Notes under the pieces: model-generated
What the model saw: only the letters and a program-made list of their open reading frames with translations
Databases searched by the model: none
Told to the model about the DNA's origin: nothing
Position numbers and translations under genes: made by a program
In this document: piece by piece, positions 35,599 through 44,269 of the stretch
How positions within the stretch are numbered: the stretch's first letter is position 1
Layout of the letters: each line of letters starts with the position of its first letter
From: Siminovitchia sediminis
GTDB taxonomy: Bacteria > Bacillota > Bacilli > Bacillales > Bacillaceae_C
Assembly: GCF_042680885.1 (NCBI RefSeq)
Contig: NZ_JBHUEO010000030.1
Coordinates: forward strand, 19,325-83,324
Length of the DNA stretch: 64,000 bases
Direction: 5' to 3'

Positions 35599-36978
35599 AT
35601 GGAGTTTCGCATAGAGCGAGATACAATTGGTGAAATTAAGGTTCCTGCAGATAAATACTGGGGAGCACAAACTCAAAGGAGCAAACAGAATTTTAAAATA
35701 GGCGATGAAAAAATGCCGCTGGAAGTCATAAAAGCTTTTGCTCATTTGAAAAAGGCAGCTGCAATCGCCAATTACGGATTGGGTAAATTATCGGATTCCA
35801 AGAAAGAAGCGATTGTTCAAGCATGCGATGAAGTACTTGAAGGAAAATTTGATGAGCACTTTCCATTGGTCGTATGGCAGACTGGAAGTGGTACACAATC
35901 CAATATGAACGTAAATGAAGTGGTTGCACGCAGAGCCAATGAGCTTCTGGGAGAACACTCTGATGAGAAAATTCATCCGAATGATGATATTAATATGTCC
36001 CAAAGCTCTAACGATACATTCCCAACAGCCATGCACATCGCAGCGTACCATGCGGTGAAAAACGAGTTAATCCCTGCATTAAACCAGCTGAAACAAACGT
36101 TGCTGGAAAAAGAACAAGCTTTTATGGACATTATCAAAATTGGACGTACTCATCTTCAAGATGCAACTCCGCTTACGCTGGGCCAAGAAATCAGCGGGTG
36201 GAGAGCCATGTTGGAAAAAAGTGAGAAAATGGTCCAAGAAAGTGCAGAACACCTGTTGAACCTGGCCATCGGAGGAACAGCTGTCGGAACAGGAATTAAT
36301 GCCGAAAAAGATTTTGGAGATAGAGTTGCTGAACAAATCAGTAAACAAACGGGATATTCTTTTGTTTCTTCCGATAACAAATTTCATGCTTTAACAAGCC
36401 ATGATGAAATAGTATTTGCCCATGGCGCATTAAAAGGATTGGCGGCGGATTTGACGAAAATAGCCAATGATGTTCGCTGGCTTGCGAGCGGCCCTCGCAG
36501 CGGGATTGGCGAAATTACAATCCCTGCCAATGAGCCGGGAAGTTCTATCATGCCCGGAAAAGTGAACCCTACACAAAGTGAAGCTCTGACCATGGTAGCT
36601 GTTCAGGTATTCGGTAATGATGCGGCTATAGGCTTTGCGGCGAGTCAAGGGAATTTTGAACTCAATGTATACAAGCCTGTCATTATTTATAACTTCCTTC
36701 AATCCGTGCAATTGCTTGCAGACGGAATGATATCCTTCAATGAAAAGTGTGCAGTAGGAATTGAACCGGATCACGAGGTCATTGAGCAAAATGTAAACCG
36801 CTCTCTGATGCTCGTGACAGCGTTGAACCCGCACATCGGTTATGAAAAAGCAGCTGAAATTGCCAAACTTGCTTTTAAAGAGGGTTCGACCCTTAAAGAA
36901 GCTGCAATCAAAACGGGCTACCTCACAGAAGAGCAGTACGATGAGTGGATTGATCCAAAGAAAATGGTGAATTTATAA
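35599..36978 (+). CDS. fumC: Class II fumarate hydratase
   Basis: A 459-residue fumarase converting fumarate to malate in the TCA cycle. It starts MEFRIERDTIGEIKVPADKYWGAQTQRS and contains the signature GSSIMPGKVNPTQ together with NMNVNEVVARRANEL and IGRTHLQDATPLTLGQE. The ATG at 35599 lies nine bases after GAGGAGG. It follows the PBP by 100 bp; B. subtilis citG lies elsewhere, so this pairing is a local rearrangement. A dispersed repeat begins at its stop codon. Confidence 0.95.
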   Translation: MEFRIERDTIGEIKVPADKYWGAQTQRSKQNFKIGDEKMPLEVIKAFAHLKKAAAIANYGLGKLSDSKKEAIVQACDEVLEGKFDEHFPLVVWQTGSGTQSNMNVNEVVARRANELLGEHSDEKIHPNDDINMSQSSNDTFPTAMHIAAYHAVKNELIPALNQLKQTLLEKEQAFMDIIKIGRTHLQDATPLTLGQEISGWRAMLEKSEKMVQESAEHLLNLAIGGTAVGTGINAEKDFGDRVAEQISKQTGYSFVSSDNKFHALTSHDEIVFAHGALKGLAADLTKIANDVRWLASGPRSGIGEITIPANEPGSSIMPGKVNPTQSEALTMVAVQVFGNDAAIGFAASQGNFELNVYKPVIIYNFLQSVQLLADGMISFNEKCAVGIEPDHEVIEQNVNRSLMLVTALNPHIGYEKAAEIAKLAFKEGSTLKEAAIKTGYLTEEQYDEWIDPKKMVNL

Positions 36979-37113
36979 GGAAAAGCGGAGGCCGCCAGCC
37001 TATCGGCGACAAGCGCTGGAGGGCCAGCTAAGGAAGTCGTTCTTCAGACTTCATTGACTGGACCGAAGCGACCTCGAGCCGATGGCGGCCGGAGCTGGAC
37101 AAAGGAAAAGCGG
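36979..37113 (+). repeat. Dispersed ~135-bp repeat, copy 2
   Basis: It begins GGAAAAGCGGAGGCCGCC one base after the fumC stop codon and ends with another GGAAAAGCGG. It is the inverted partner of 33222-33357. Directly after it (37107-37160) a second, shorter GC-rich segment begins with the same GGAAAAGCGGAAAGCGGCGC theme, suggesting a partial additional unit. No gene lies between it and the spore protein gene. Confidence 0.9.
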
Positions 37114-37235
37114 AAAGCGGCGCTTAGGGGCGACAGGGCACAGATTGCCAAACAGAAGGCGCAAGTCTGATTAGCAGTCCGAAAGGATCAAGCTGCCAAA
37201 ACCATCGACAAAGCCCACAAACCTGGATTAAATCT

Positions 37236-37268
37236 GGAAAGGCCCCCGAAAGAGTTCGGGGGCCTTTT
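37236..37268. terminator. Bidirectional terminator of the spore protein gene
   Basis: GGCCCCCGAA pairs with TTCGGGGGCC over AGAG, followed by TTTT on the plus strand and TTTC on the minus strand. Confidence 0.85.
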
Positions 37269-37289
37269 GCCATGTCAATTATTAAATTA

Positions 37290-37499
37290 TTAGCGGGAGA
37301 ATCCGCCAAGCTGTTGTTGAGCCATGGCAACGAGGCGCTTTGTAATTTCTCCTCCAACAGATCCGTTTGCACGGGAAGTTGTATCAGCACCAAGATTTAC
37401 GCCAAACTCCTGTGCAATTTCAAGTTTCATTTGGTCAATTGCCTGTTCAGCACCTGGAACTAAGATTTGGTTTGAGTTATTGTTAGCCAATGTTGTCAT
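37290..37499 (-). CDS. sspB: Alpha/beta-type small acid-soluble spore protein
   Basis: A 69-residue SASP that coats DNA in the forespore. The family signatures are complete: LVPGAEQAIDQMKLEIAQEFGVNLGADTTSRANGSVGGEITKRLV, including the KxEIAxEFG germination-protease site and the second motif TSRANGSVGGEITKR. It starts at an ATG after AAGGAGATGA and has a clean SigG promoter. In B. subtilis sspB lies next to the yhe genes, as here, which supports the symbol. Confidence 0.93.
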   Translation of the reverse strand: MTTLANNNSNQILVPGAEQAIDQMKLEIAQEFGVNLGADTTSRANGSVGGEITKRLVAMAQQQLGGFSR

Positions 37500-37599
37500 C
37501 TCCTTGTTGTTTTTGATAGTGTGGCTGGGTTAGTCGGAGTTGCACCGACACACATGCATGTGACCTTCTTTGGGGTTTAACCCAATCTTGATATATTGT

Positions 37600-37629
37600 T
37601 ATTATGATTTTTCAAGATAAAAATATTCA
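37600..37629 (-). promoter_or_regulatory. SigG promoter of the spore protein gene
   Basis: On the minus strand TGAATA (37624-37629) and CATAATA (37600-37606) are 17 bases apart, fitting the SigG consensus. The leader of about 95 bases contains the hairpins GTCGGAGTTGCACCGAC-like and CACATGCATGTG. Confidence 0.85.
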
Positions 37630-37724
37630 GGATGTCCAATGGGAGTTTTTACCTCAATCGTTAAGGGTGTAAAATACATGGATTCTTCTCATTCACAAAG
37701 AATAGGGATGAAGGAGGATCGGTG

Positions 37725-37973
37725 ATGAGTTATTGTACTTTATGCAACGGAATGGCTGCTGAACGCCATGTATGCAGGCTGTGTATGGGAACAATGATAG
37801 ACCAGGGGAAGGTGTATGATTTTTATGATGATTATTCTCCTTATATGGAGATTGAATGGAATCAGTTAGTGGATGGAGATCCCCAAAGCACACAAAAGCC
37901 TGAGTGTGTTCACTTGTTTATTTGTGTGGTTTGTGGCACTTCTCATGAAATCACCATCGTGTATGCAAAATAA
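37725..37973 (+). CDS. Small Cys-rich protein with zinc-ribbon pattern
   Basis: I cannot name this 82-residue protein. CTLC and CRLC near the N-terminus and CVVCG near the C-terminus are spaced like a zinc ribbon, separated by an acidic middle (YDFYDDYSPYMEIEW). The ATG at 37725 has AAGGAGG seven bases upstream. It is divergent from the spore protein gene and convergent with the next small gene. A metal-binding regulatory or scaffold role is only a guess. Confidence 0.65.
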   Translation: MSYCTLCNGMAAERHVCRLCMGTMIDQGKVYDFYDDYSPYMEIEWNQLVDGDPQSTQKPECVHLFICVVCGTSHEITIVYAK

Positions 37974-37977
37974 AAAC

Positions 37978-38009
37978 GGGACCCGGCAGCAAGCGAGTCC
38001 CCATTTTTT
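37978..38009. terminator. Bidirectional terminator between two small convergent genes
   Basis: GGGAC (37978-37982) pairs with GTCCC (37997-38001); T runs follow on both strands. Confidence 0.6.
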
Positions 38010-38199
38010 ATTTAGTTGTTGGGTCATCTTCAGGTATGAAATCAGTAGTTTGTTCGATGTTTGTGGTATCATCCCTCATAAAAACATATCCTCCGGCCAT
38101 GCCTTCGTTAATCATTCGGTCGACGTCCATAAAATACCGGTCCCGGCCCTCATTTTGGGAGTCCGGAAGGTGTTGTCCCTTACTTTGTTTTTTTTTCAT
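38008..38199 (-). CDS. Small acidic hypothetical protein, 63 residues (YheF position)
   Basis: The ATG at 38199 has AGGAGG upstream and gives a 63-residue soluble protein. It starts with a basic stretch (MKKKQSKGQH), has DRYFMDVDRMINEGMAGGYVF in the middle and an acidic tail. I know no function. It sits between the spore protein and yheE, where B. subtilis has yheF, but I cannot show that they are homologous. Confidence 0.55.
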   Translation of the reverse strand: MKKKQSKGQHLPDSQNEGRDRYFMDVDRMINEGMAGGYVFMRDDTTNIEQTTDFIPEDDPTTK

Positions 38200-38272
38200 C
38201 GTACTCAGCCTCCTATACATCATTTTGGCTGCAGAACCGTTCTGACATGCATCTCAAAAGTTGGAATTTGTT

Positions 38273-38491
38273 TTATCGCTCGGAGTCATAGACATGATAG
38301 AGCATAAGGTCATGGATCTCTTTCTGTAAATGAGAATCATCTTTTACATTTGGTGTATCAGACAGCCATTCTATCGTTCCGTCTTGATGGTATATACCTT
38401 CAAACCTCTTCCCAGAAAAGTAAAATGAAAACGTCCACCCTGGAATTCTCCGGTCCTGATATAAAGGCTGATATTGAAAATGTTGAAGCAT
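38273..38491 (-). CDS. yheE: YheE-like protein
   Basis: A 72-residue soluble protein starting MLQHFQYQPLYQDRRIPGW, with aromatic-rich beta segments (FSFYFSGKRFEGIYH). The ATG at 38491 has GAGGTGAACG upstream; a longer frame overlaps yheD and has no ribosome site. Size and position directly downstream of yheD agree with B. subtilis YheE, whose function is unknown. Confidence 0.7.
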   Translation of the reverse strand: MLQHFQYQPLYQDRRIPGWTFSFYFSGKRFEGIYHQDGTIEWLSDTPNVKDDSHLQKEIHDLMLYHVYDSER

Positions 38492-38543
38492 CTCGTTCAC
38501 CTCATTTTGCAGTACATCTATTGTAACAATTAATAGAGGACGT

Positions 38544-39911
38544 TTATTGCATTTCCCACAGCAACTGTGGAGAATCAATCGTTGTTTCAGTTAAATGCAC
38601 AGCAAAAGCAAGTGCCAGTTTATGAGTCAATAGATCCGATTCTTTTAAACCCGGGTGAGAAAAGATTTGCCGGCCGGGTTTGGAGTTTGCTTCAAACATC
38701 CAGACCTTCCCCTCTTGATCGATGCCGAGATCAAAACCAATTTCCCCAACAATTCCGCCAACATGATCCTCAACTGCGCCTGCCAGATCCAGAGCTGCCT
38801 GTTTTAACTTGGAACGATGGTGCTCACACTCTTGTTCATCCGGAAAAATTTCTTCAAGAGAATGAACCGACCCCTCAAAACGTATATGTGTGGTTGGACT
38901 CCCTTTACCGGCAATTTTTGCTGCAATGGCACTAACCCTCCATTGGCCGCTGTCATCCTTATTCACATGAACACGAAAATCCACAGGCCTTTTGTTTATG
39001 CGAATCAGCCGAATACCCTGCTGTATAATCAGCTTTTCAGTTTCTCTTCCTTTGTACAATTGATGTATCAATGCTTCTATGGAATGAAACTTGTAAAGCC
39101 GGTTTTGCCGATCAAAAAATCTGCAATAAAAATCTTCACTCACAGAATCATATAGAACATGCCGAATTTTTCGGCCGTTACTCCCGTCCGCCTGTTTCAA
39201 ATACACATGGCCATAATTTTTAGCCATCCGTTCAATTTCTGAAAAGGATGTAAAGGGATGGGTTTCGGGCAAATAGTGTTCGATTCGCCCATCATTGCAT
39301 AAGCGTTCATGAAGCTCCAGTTTATTGAAAAAACCTGGATTATACCATGGGATCAAATAGTCATTTTCCATTCTTTCTTTTACTTTTTGGAATGACGGGT
39401 GCTTTTCGCTCAAACGGTTGGGCAGGCGATCATATACGACGTTTGGAAAAGGAACATTCATCTGTTTCCAGGTTTGATCATGATAAAAATAACCATGGAT
39501 CATCCCTTTTTCCCAATGAATATGTTTCTCGCCGAATAAAAACGGAACAGCTCCGACAGATGTTTGAACCGACATTTGCTTTGCAAAGTTCTTTGTTCTT
39601 TCCCCGACCGGCAACAATTGATAAGGCGTAAATCCTGACGTGAAAATGCCCACCAGCGGACCAAGATATAAGGTTTCATCATCCTGAAATAGGCAAAGGT
39701 TTGAAACAAAGCGAGGAATTCCTAACATTTTGGCCAGACTGGAACTGATGGAAATGACGTTTCTTCCGTTCGGGTGACGGCTGCATTCTGCTTCTGCTAC
39801 ATTGGAGCCAAATGAAACATACGAATGTTCCTCTTTAGGCTTGAAATTCCGTGGATAATATATCTTCAGCTCATCACTGTCAAAAAACTCACAATGGTAC
39901 CGAACCCTCAT
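38544..39911 (-). CDS. yheD: YheC/YheD family ATP-grasp protein
   Basis: A 455-residue protein of the YheC/YheD family, a variant ATP-grasp fold linked to the spore coat in B. subtilis. The C-terminal ATP-grasp half contains YLKQADGSNGRKIRHV, VDFRVHVNKDDSGQWRV, GGIVGEIGFDLGIDQEGKVWMFEANSKPGRQIF, where the acidic metal ligands and Asn are visible. The ATG at 39911 follows GGAGGG; upstream codons to 40010 are unsupported. Length matches YheD (about 453). B. subtilis also has yheC here, whereas this genome has a single copy in this place. Confidence 0.87.
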   Translation of the reverse strand: MRVRYHCEFFDSDELKIYYPRNFKPKEEHSYVSFGSNVAEAECSRHPNGRNVISISSSLAKMLGIPRFVSNLCLFQDDETLYLGPLVGIFTSGFTPYQLLPVGERTKNFAKQMSVQTSVGAVPFLFGEKHIHWEKGMIHGYFYHDQTWKQMNVPFPNVVYDRLPNRLSEKHPSFQKVKERMENDYLIPWYNPGFFNKLELHERLCNDGRIEHYLPETHPFTSFSEIERMAKNYGHVYLKQADGSNGRKIRHVLYDSVSEDFYCRFFDRQNRLYKFHSIEALIHQLYKGRETEKLIIQQGIRLIRINKRPVDFRVHVNKDDSGQWRVSAIAAKIAGKGSPTTHIRFEGSVHSLEEIFPDEQECEHHRSKLKQAALDLAGAVEDHVGGIVGEIGFDLGIDQEGKVWMFEANSKPGRQIFSHPGLKESDLLTHKLALAFAVHLTETTIDSPQLLWEMQ

Positions 39912-40086
39912 GGTAACCCTCCTCTTTGAAAGTGTCCAGATTTGCCCTGGTGTACCTTTTTTATTTATAATCAGTTCGAGGCCCTGCAATCGGAAAAAGG
40001 CAGGGAACAAAACTGGGCGGATTTCTCATATCGTATGTTCACGGGGTTGTCCCCGTTCTTGCAGCCGTTTTTTAAGGAGGAAATAC

Positions 40087-41226
40087 ATGTCGAGCTGGTA
40101 TACAATGTTAGCTTTTATGATGATAATCGGAGCGGCGATCGGAGGTTTTACGAACTTCTTGGCGATTCGGATGCTCTTTCGGCCTTACCGGACATTTTAT
40201 ATCGGTAAATGGCAGGTACCCTTTACTCCAGGATTAATACCAAAGCGGCAGGGTGAATTGGCAACACAGATTGGGAAGCTCGTAGTGGGTTACTTAGTGA
40301 CGCCTGAAAGTATTTATAATAGGCTGACGGACGAAAAGTTTAAACGGGAAACGCAAGATTGGATATATGCAAAATTAGAAGGTTGGCTGAAAAAGAAGGT
40401 AACTCCCGCAGAGCTTTTGGCTCAGCTGGGTGTTGAGAATCCTGTTGAACGAACGAATCAATCCATTCACCGGATCGTTGAAAAGAAATATGCATCGTTG
40501 AAAACAAAGTGGATGGATAAACCGATCAGTGATATTTTGCCAAAAGAGCTGGCAAAAACTGTTTATGAGAAAATACCGGAAATTGCTGACCATATCATCC
40601 AAAAGGGCATAGATTATTTTTCAAGCGCGGAAGGCAAACAGAAAATACGAGTGTTAATTGAAAATTTTTTAAAAAACAAGGGGAAACTGTGGAATATTGT
40701 TCAAATGTTTGTGACGGAAGATCAGCTGGCGGATCGGTTACAGCCTGAAATCATGCGCTTTCTATATAATCCAGGAACAAGAGATCTGCTGATTTCCGTC
40801 TTGAGTGAAGAAGTGAAGAAACAGGAGCAGAAAAAGGTGAGCGAATATTATGCCGGCGTGAACGAAGAGAAGGTTTTAAGTTTCTTAAAAAAAAGTGCAT
40901 CTGATTTGTTTCCGGTAGAAGGCTATTTGCATAAACCGGTAAAGGAACTGATTGAACCGTACAGAGAAAAGTTAGTAAATACAGCAATTCCCCGCTTGTT
41001 GGAGGCAGCCGGTGAATATTTGGCTGAACAATCAGGAGAAATATTAAAAAGATTTAAAGTTGAAGATATGGTTCGTAAAGAGATTGAATCGTTTTCGCTG
41101 CAAAGACTGGAAGAACTGGTGATTTCCGTCGCCAAAAAAGAATTGGTAATGATTACGTATCTTGGAGCACTGCTGGGAGGATTAATTGGCCTGATACAAG
41201 GTATCATTGTTATGCTTACATCATAG
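40087..41226 (+). CDS. yheB: DUF445 membrane protein YheB
   Basis: A 379-residue protein with an N-terminal helix (YTMLAFMMIIGAAIGGFTNFLAIRMLFRPY) and a C-terminal one (LGALLGGLIGLIQGIIVM) enclosing a long charged helical region. This is the DUF445 layout, and B. subtilis YheB is about the same length. The ATG at 40087 lies after AAGGAGG; the frame is open further upstream without support. It is divergent from yheD and followed by yheA. Molecular function is unknown. Confidence 0.88.
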   Translation: MSSWYTMLAFMMIIGAAIGGFTNFLAIRMLFRPYRTFYIGKWQVPFTPGLIPKRQGELATQIGKLVVGYLVTPESIYNRLTDEKFKRETQDWIYAKLEGWLKKKVTPAELLAQLGVENPVERTNQSIHRIVEKKYASLKTKWMDKPISDILPKELAKTVYEKIPEIADHIIQKGIDYFSSAEGKQKIRVLIENFLKNKGKLWNIVQMFVTEDQLADRLQPEIMRFLYNPGTRDLLISVLSEEVKKQEQKKVSEYYAGVNEEKVLSFLKKSASDLFPVEGYLHKPVKELIEPYREKLVNTAIPRLLEAAGEYLAEQSGEILKRFKVEDMVRKEIESFSLQRLEELVISVAKKELVMITYLGALLGGLIGLIQGIIVMLTS

Positions 41227-41257
41227 TATGTTACACTTCGGTGAGGAGGGATGTAAA

Positions 41258-41608
41258 TTGAGCACAAACCTGTATGACCACGCGTATGAACTTGAGAAGG
41301 CGATGCGCAATAGTGAGGAATTTAAGCATTTACTGGCCATGTATGAGGATGTAGCCAATGACAATGAAGCAAGCACCATGTTTGATCAGTTCAGAAATGT
41401 CCAGCTGAAGCTCCAGCAAAAGCAAATGGAAGGCCGGGATATTACAGAAGATGAGGTTATGGAAGCACAGGTAATTGCAAACCAAGTTCAAGAAAATGAG
41501 AAGGTATCACGACTCATGGAAGCAGAGCAGCGCATGAGCATGACTATTACCGAATTGAATAAAATTATCATGGCACCCCTCAATGAATTATATGGTTCTA
41601 TGGCCTAA
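41258..41608 (+). CDS. yheA: YlbF/YmcA family protein YheA
   Basis: A 116-residue helical protein of the DUF964/YlbF family. The segment FRNVQLKLQQKQMEGRDITEDEV and the ending LMEAEQRMSMTITELNKIIMAPLNELYG are close to B. subtilis YheA. The TTG at 41258 lies after GAGGAGGG. YlbF and YmcA form the RNase-Y-associated Y-complex, while YheA itself has no settled role. A hairpin follows the stop codon. Confidence 0.87.
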   Translation: MSTNLYDHAYELEKAMRNSEEFKHLLAMYEDVANDNEASTMFDQFRNVQLKLQQKQMEGRDITEDEVMEAQVIANQVQENEKVSRLMEAEQRMSMTITELNKIIMAPLNELYGSMA

Positions 41609-41632
41609 GGGCTCCTCTTTTGAGGAGCCTTA
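41607..41632 (+). terminator. Hairpin after yheA
   Basis: AAGG-G-CTCCTC pairs with GAGGAGCCTT; the tail (ATCTATG) is not T-rich, so termination may be weak. Confidence 0.45.
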
Positions 41633-41745
41633 TCTATGTGCGGGTCCATAGTGCCAAAAGGTTTCCAAACCATATTTTCTAGTTCTATTAGGCAGGCGTG
41701 TCTCGTATATTTATGAAGGGAGAGATTGCGCAAAGGGGGAGCACC

Positions 41746-42663
41746 ATGACCTATAAAATGCTTGTTCTGAATATTGATGGCACGCTTCTGCAGGAGAATG
41801 GCCGTATTCATAAACAAACCCGTGAAGCGATTGAATTTGCGCTTCGAAAAGGAATCCATATTATCTTGGCAACCTCAAGAAATTTTCCGGCGGCGAAACG
41901 TGTCGCTAAATCATTAAAACTAAAGGATTATCTTGTTGCTCATCAAGGATCGTTTATTGCAAAAGAACTGAACAAACCTATATATGTAAAGAGGATCCAC
42001 GAACAAATTACAAGTGAATTGACAGCACTTTTGGAGTCATTTTCGTGTCAAATCAAGCTTGTTCACGAAAAATATTTAATTGGCAATAAACGAAAGCTTC
42101 CAAATAATATGATGGGAAAAGTGGTTTTACAATCCGCCAACCGATTTATTTATCATGAACGTTATGTTGACTCAATCAGTGATAAGCTGATGAATCAGCC
42201 AATGGAGCCTCCACATATGGAAGTGGTTTTCTTTAATGAAAAAGAATGGAGTGACGCACAAAAGGCCATAAAAGAAATGTATGAAGAAGTCATTTGTATT
42301 CCAACCGATCCATTAAAAATGGTAATTGTTCCATCCGGTGTATCCAAGTTGAACGGGGTACGCTTTGTGTGCAGCCAATACGGCATTCAAAGGCATGAGG
42401 TTGTTGCAATAGGAGCAGGTATGGATGATCGGCCGCTGATGGAATGGGCTGGGCTTGGAGTGGCCATGGGAAATTCTCCAAAAAGTGTCCAAGATGCTGC
42501 TGATTGGATTACAAGGACAAACAACGATAACGGTGTGGCATATATGGTAAAAGAGCATTTCAGGAAACAGTATCGCCCCGGATTTATCAATAACTTAAAA
42601 AAGGATGAAACATTGGAAGACAACATGTTTTTAATCAGTACAGAGAAAAATAAGTTAAAATAA
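41746..42663 (+). CDS. yhaX: HAD-superfamily (Cof-type) protein lacking catalytic Asp residues, YhaX-like
   Basis: A 305-residue Cof/IIB-type HAD fold protein, located where B. subtilis has yhaX. Motif I reads LNIDGTLL, so the nucleophilic Asp of DxDGT is Asn9. Motif IV reads IGAGMDD instead of IGDxxND, so its first Asp is Ala224. The motif II Ser (ATSR), motif III Lys201 and the GLGVAMGNS segment are kept. A phosphatase with these changes should be inactive, so it may be a binding or regulatory protein. The ATG at 41746 follows AAAGGGGGA. Confidence 0.82.
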   Translation: MTYKMLVLNIDGTLLQENGRIHKQTREAIEFALRKGIHIILATSRNFPAAKRVAKSLKLKDYLVAHQGSFIAKELNKPIYVKRIHEQITSELTALLESFSCQIKLVHEKYLIGNKRKLPNNMMGKVVLQSANRFIYHERYVDSISDKLMNQPMEPPHMEVVFFNEKEWSDAQKAIKEMYEEVICIPTDPLKMVIVPSGVSKLNGVRFVCSQYGIQRHEVVAIGAGMDDRPLMEWAGLGVAMGNSPKSVQDAADWITRTNNDNGVAYMVKEHFRKQYRPGFINNLKKDETLEDNMFLISTEKNKLK

Positions 42664-42666
42664 TCC

Positions 42667-42699
42667 AAAAAAGACTGTCTTCGGCTGACAGTCTTTTAC
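42667..42699. terminator. Bidirectional terminator between yhaX and yhzD
   Basis: AAAAGACTGTC pairs with GACAGTCTTTT over a seven-base loop, between convergent genes. Confidence 0.85.
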
Positions 42700-42702
42700 T
42701 AT

Positions 42703-42888
42703 TTAGCGATGAAATAAGATGAGCTTGCCTTGAGGAGAGGAACAACGGTGAGTTTTATGAAGCATTCCTTTTTCGGAAAGAAGAGCGGTTCCTTTTTCTT
42801 TTGCTTCCTCATCATTTCCTGAATCAAAAGCCTCATCTAATATTTTTTCACCCGTTGCCTCAAAAGCGGTTAATCGGTATATCCCCAT
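42703..42888 (-). CDS. yhzD: YhzD-like small protein
   Basis: A 61-residue protein beginning MGIYRLTAFEATGEKILDEAFDSGNDEEAKEKG. It resembles B. subtilis YhzD in size and start and lies at the corresponding place before yhaO. The ATG at 42888 has AAAGGGGGCC upstream; a much longer open frame to 43170 is not supported. Function unknown. Confidence 0.75.
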   Translation of the reverse strand: MGIYRLTAFEATGEKILDEAFDSGNDEEAKEKGTALLSEKGMLHKTHRCSSPQGKLILFHR

Positions 42889-43020
42889 CTGACGGCCCCC
42901 TTTCTTATAGTTATTGTTGCATAGTTTTGAATAGACGAAAAGCAGAAAATAAACAAGGGTGACAGTGCAAACCATATTCATGTATAATAGTAGAACGTAT
43001 ATTCGCTTGAGGTGATGTAG

Positions 43021-44253
43021 GTGAAGACCATTCGCTTTGTCCATACGGCAGACCTGCATTTGGACAGTCCCTTCCTTGGACTGCACCATTTGCCGGAAAA
43101 TTTGTTTAAGCGCCTGCAGGAGAGTACATTTACCGCATTTGAACGGGTTGTGGACGCGGCTATTGAACACAAAGTTGATTTTGTATTGATAGCAGGAGAT
43201 CTGTTTGATGGAGAGGACCGTAGTATTAAAGCGCAGGCGCGGTTAAGAAGACAGTTGGAACGTTTGGGGTCAGAAGGGATTTTTACTTTTATTATACATG
43301 GGAACCACGATCATTTGTCAGGGGACTGGATCCATTTGGATATGCCCGATTTGGTACATATTTTTCATAAAAAACCGGAGCCTGTACAAATTACTAGCAA
43401 AAATGGGACAACCGTCCATGTGTATGGATTCAGTTACCCGAAGAGGCATGTCTATACAAAAATAATAGAAGAGTATGTAAAGCGTCCGGGGACTGATTTT
43501 CATATTGCAATGCTTCATGGCAGTGAAGAGGGTTCAGCGGGCGGACACGAACCCTATGCGCCTTTTACCGTTCGGGAACTTCTAGAAAAGGGAATGGATT
43601 ACTGGGCGCTGGGTCATATACATAAGCGAAGGACACTTCATGCGGATCCATATGTCGTATATCCGGGGAATACACAGGGGCGCCATCGCAAAGAAAACGG
43701 AGAAAAAGGCTGTTATGTTGTCAATATGGTAAAGAACGGACCAACCGAATTAGAATTCATTGAAACAGCAGATGTTCGGTGGGAGTCTATTCAAATAGAA
43801 TTGGATAAAAAAACAGACCTTACAGAGCTTTATGCAATATGTACATCCAAAATGGAAGCTATTGCCAAAAAGGGACAGGGGGTTCTTTGTGAGTTAAAAA
43901 TTATCCACTCAGGCCGCTTATCGCCAAGGGTTTTAAATGTAATAGAAAATGGTGAATTTACGGAAATGCTCCAAGACGAGGTTTTCATCGATCATGAATT
44001 TGTCTGGCCCTATCGAATATATCAGGAGGACCGCTCTGCAAAACGATTATCGGCTGATGATGCCTTTGAGAAAGTATTGTACGAAGCTGCTCGAGAATTG
44101 GAATCAGCACATGTTTTTGAAGAAGCTGTATCAGAATTGTATTCCCATACATATAGCAGCAGATATTTGGATGCATTGGATGATCAGGAACGCAGGCAAA
44201 TACTTTTGTCAGCCAAGGAATTACTGATGAAACAATTAGCTGAACGAGACTGA
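43021..44253 (+). CDS. yhaO: Metallophosphoesterase YhaO (SbcD/Mre11-like)
   Basis: A 410-residue calcineurin-like phosphoesterase of the Mre11/SbcD type. Metal-binding motifs are in order: HTADLHLDSPF, LIAGDLFDGE, IIHGNHDH, AMLHGSEEG and ALGHIHKR. Its C-terminal domain fits an ATPase-interacting cap. It begins at a GTG after TGAGGTGATG and is followed 16 bp later by yhaN, an SMC-like ATPase; the pair is the Bacillus counterpart of SbcCD or Mre11-Rad50-like DNA end processing. A promoter with TATAAT at about 42983 precedes it. Confidence 0.9.
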   Translation: MKTIRFVHTADLHLDSPFLGLHHLPENLFKRLQESTFTAFERVVDAAIEHKVDFVLIAGDLFDGEDRSIKAQARLRRQLERLGSEGIFTFIIHGNHDHLSGDWIHLDMPDLVHIFHKKPEPVQITSKNGTTVHVYGFSYPKRHVYTKIIEEYVKRPGTDFHIAMLHGSEEGSAGGHEPYAPFTVRELLEKGMDYWALGHIHKRRTLHADPYVVYPGNTQGRHRKENGEKGCYVVNMVKNGPTELEFIETADVRWESIQIELDKKTDLTELYAICTSKMEAIAKKGQGVLCELKIIHSGRLSPRVLNVIENGEFTEMLQDEVFIDHEFVWPYRIYQEDRSAKRLSADDAFEKVLYEAARELESAHVFEEAVSELYSHTYSSRYLDALDDQERRQILLSAKELLMKQLAERD

Positions 44254-44269
44254 AAGGGGGGAGGCACCC

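Noticed and set aside
36988..37113. CRISPR-like repetition
   Set aside because: Only two distant inverted copies of a 135-bp unit plus a partial one; there is no regular short repeat and spacer pattern and no cas gene anywhere in the window.
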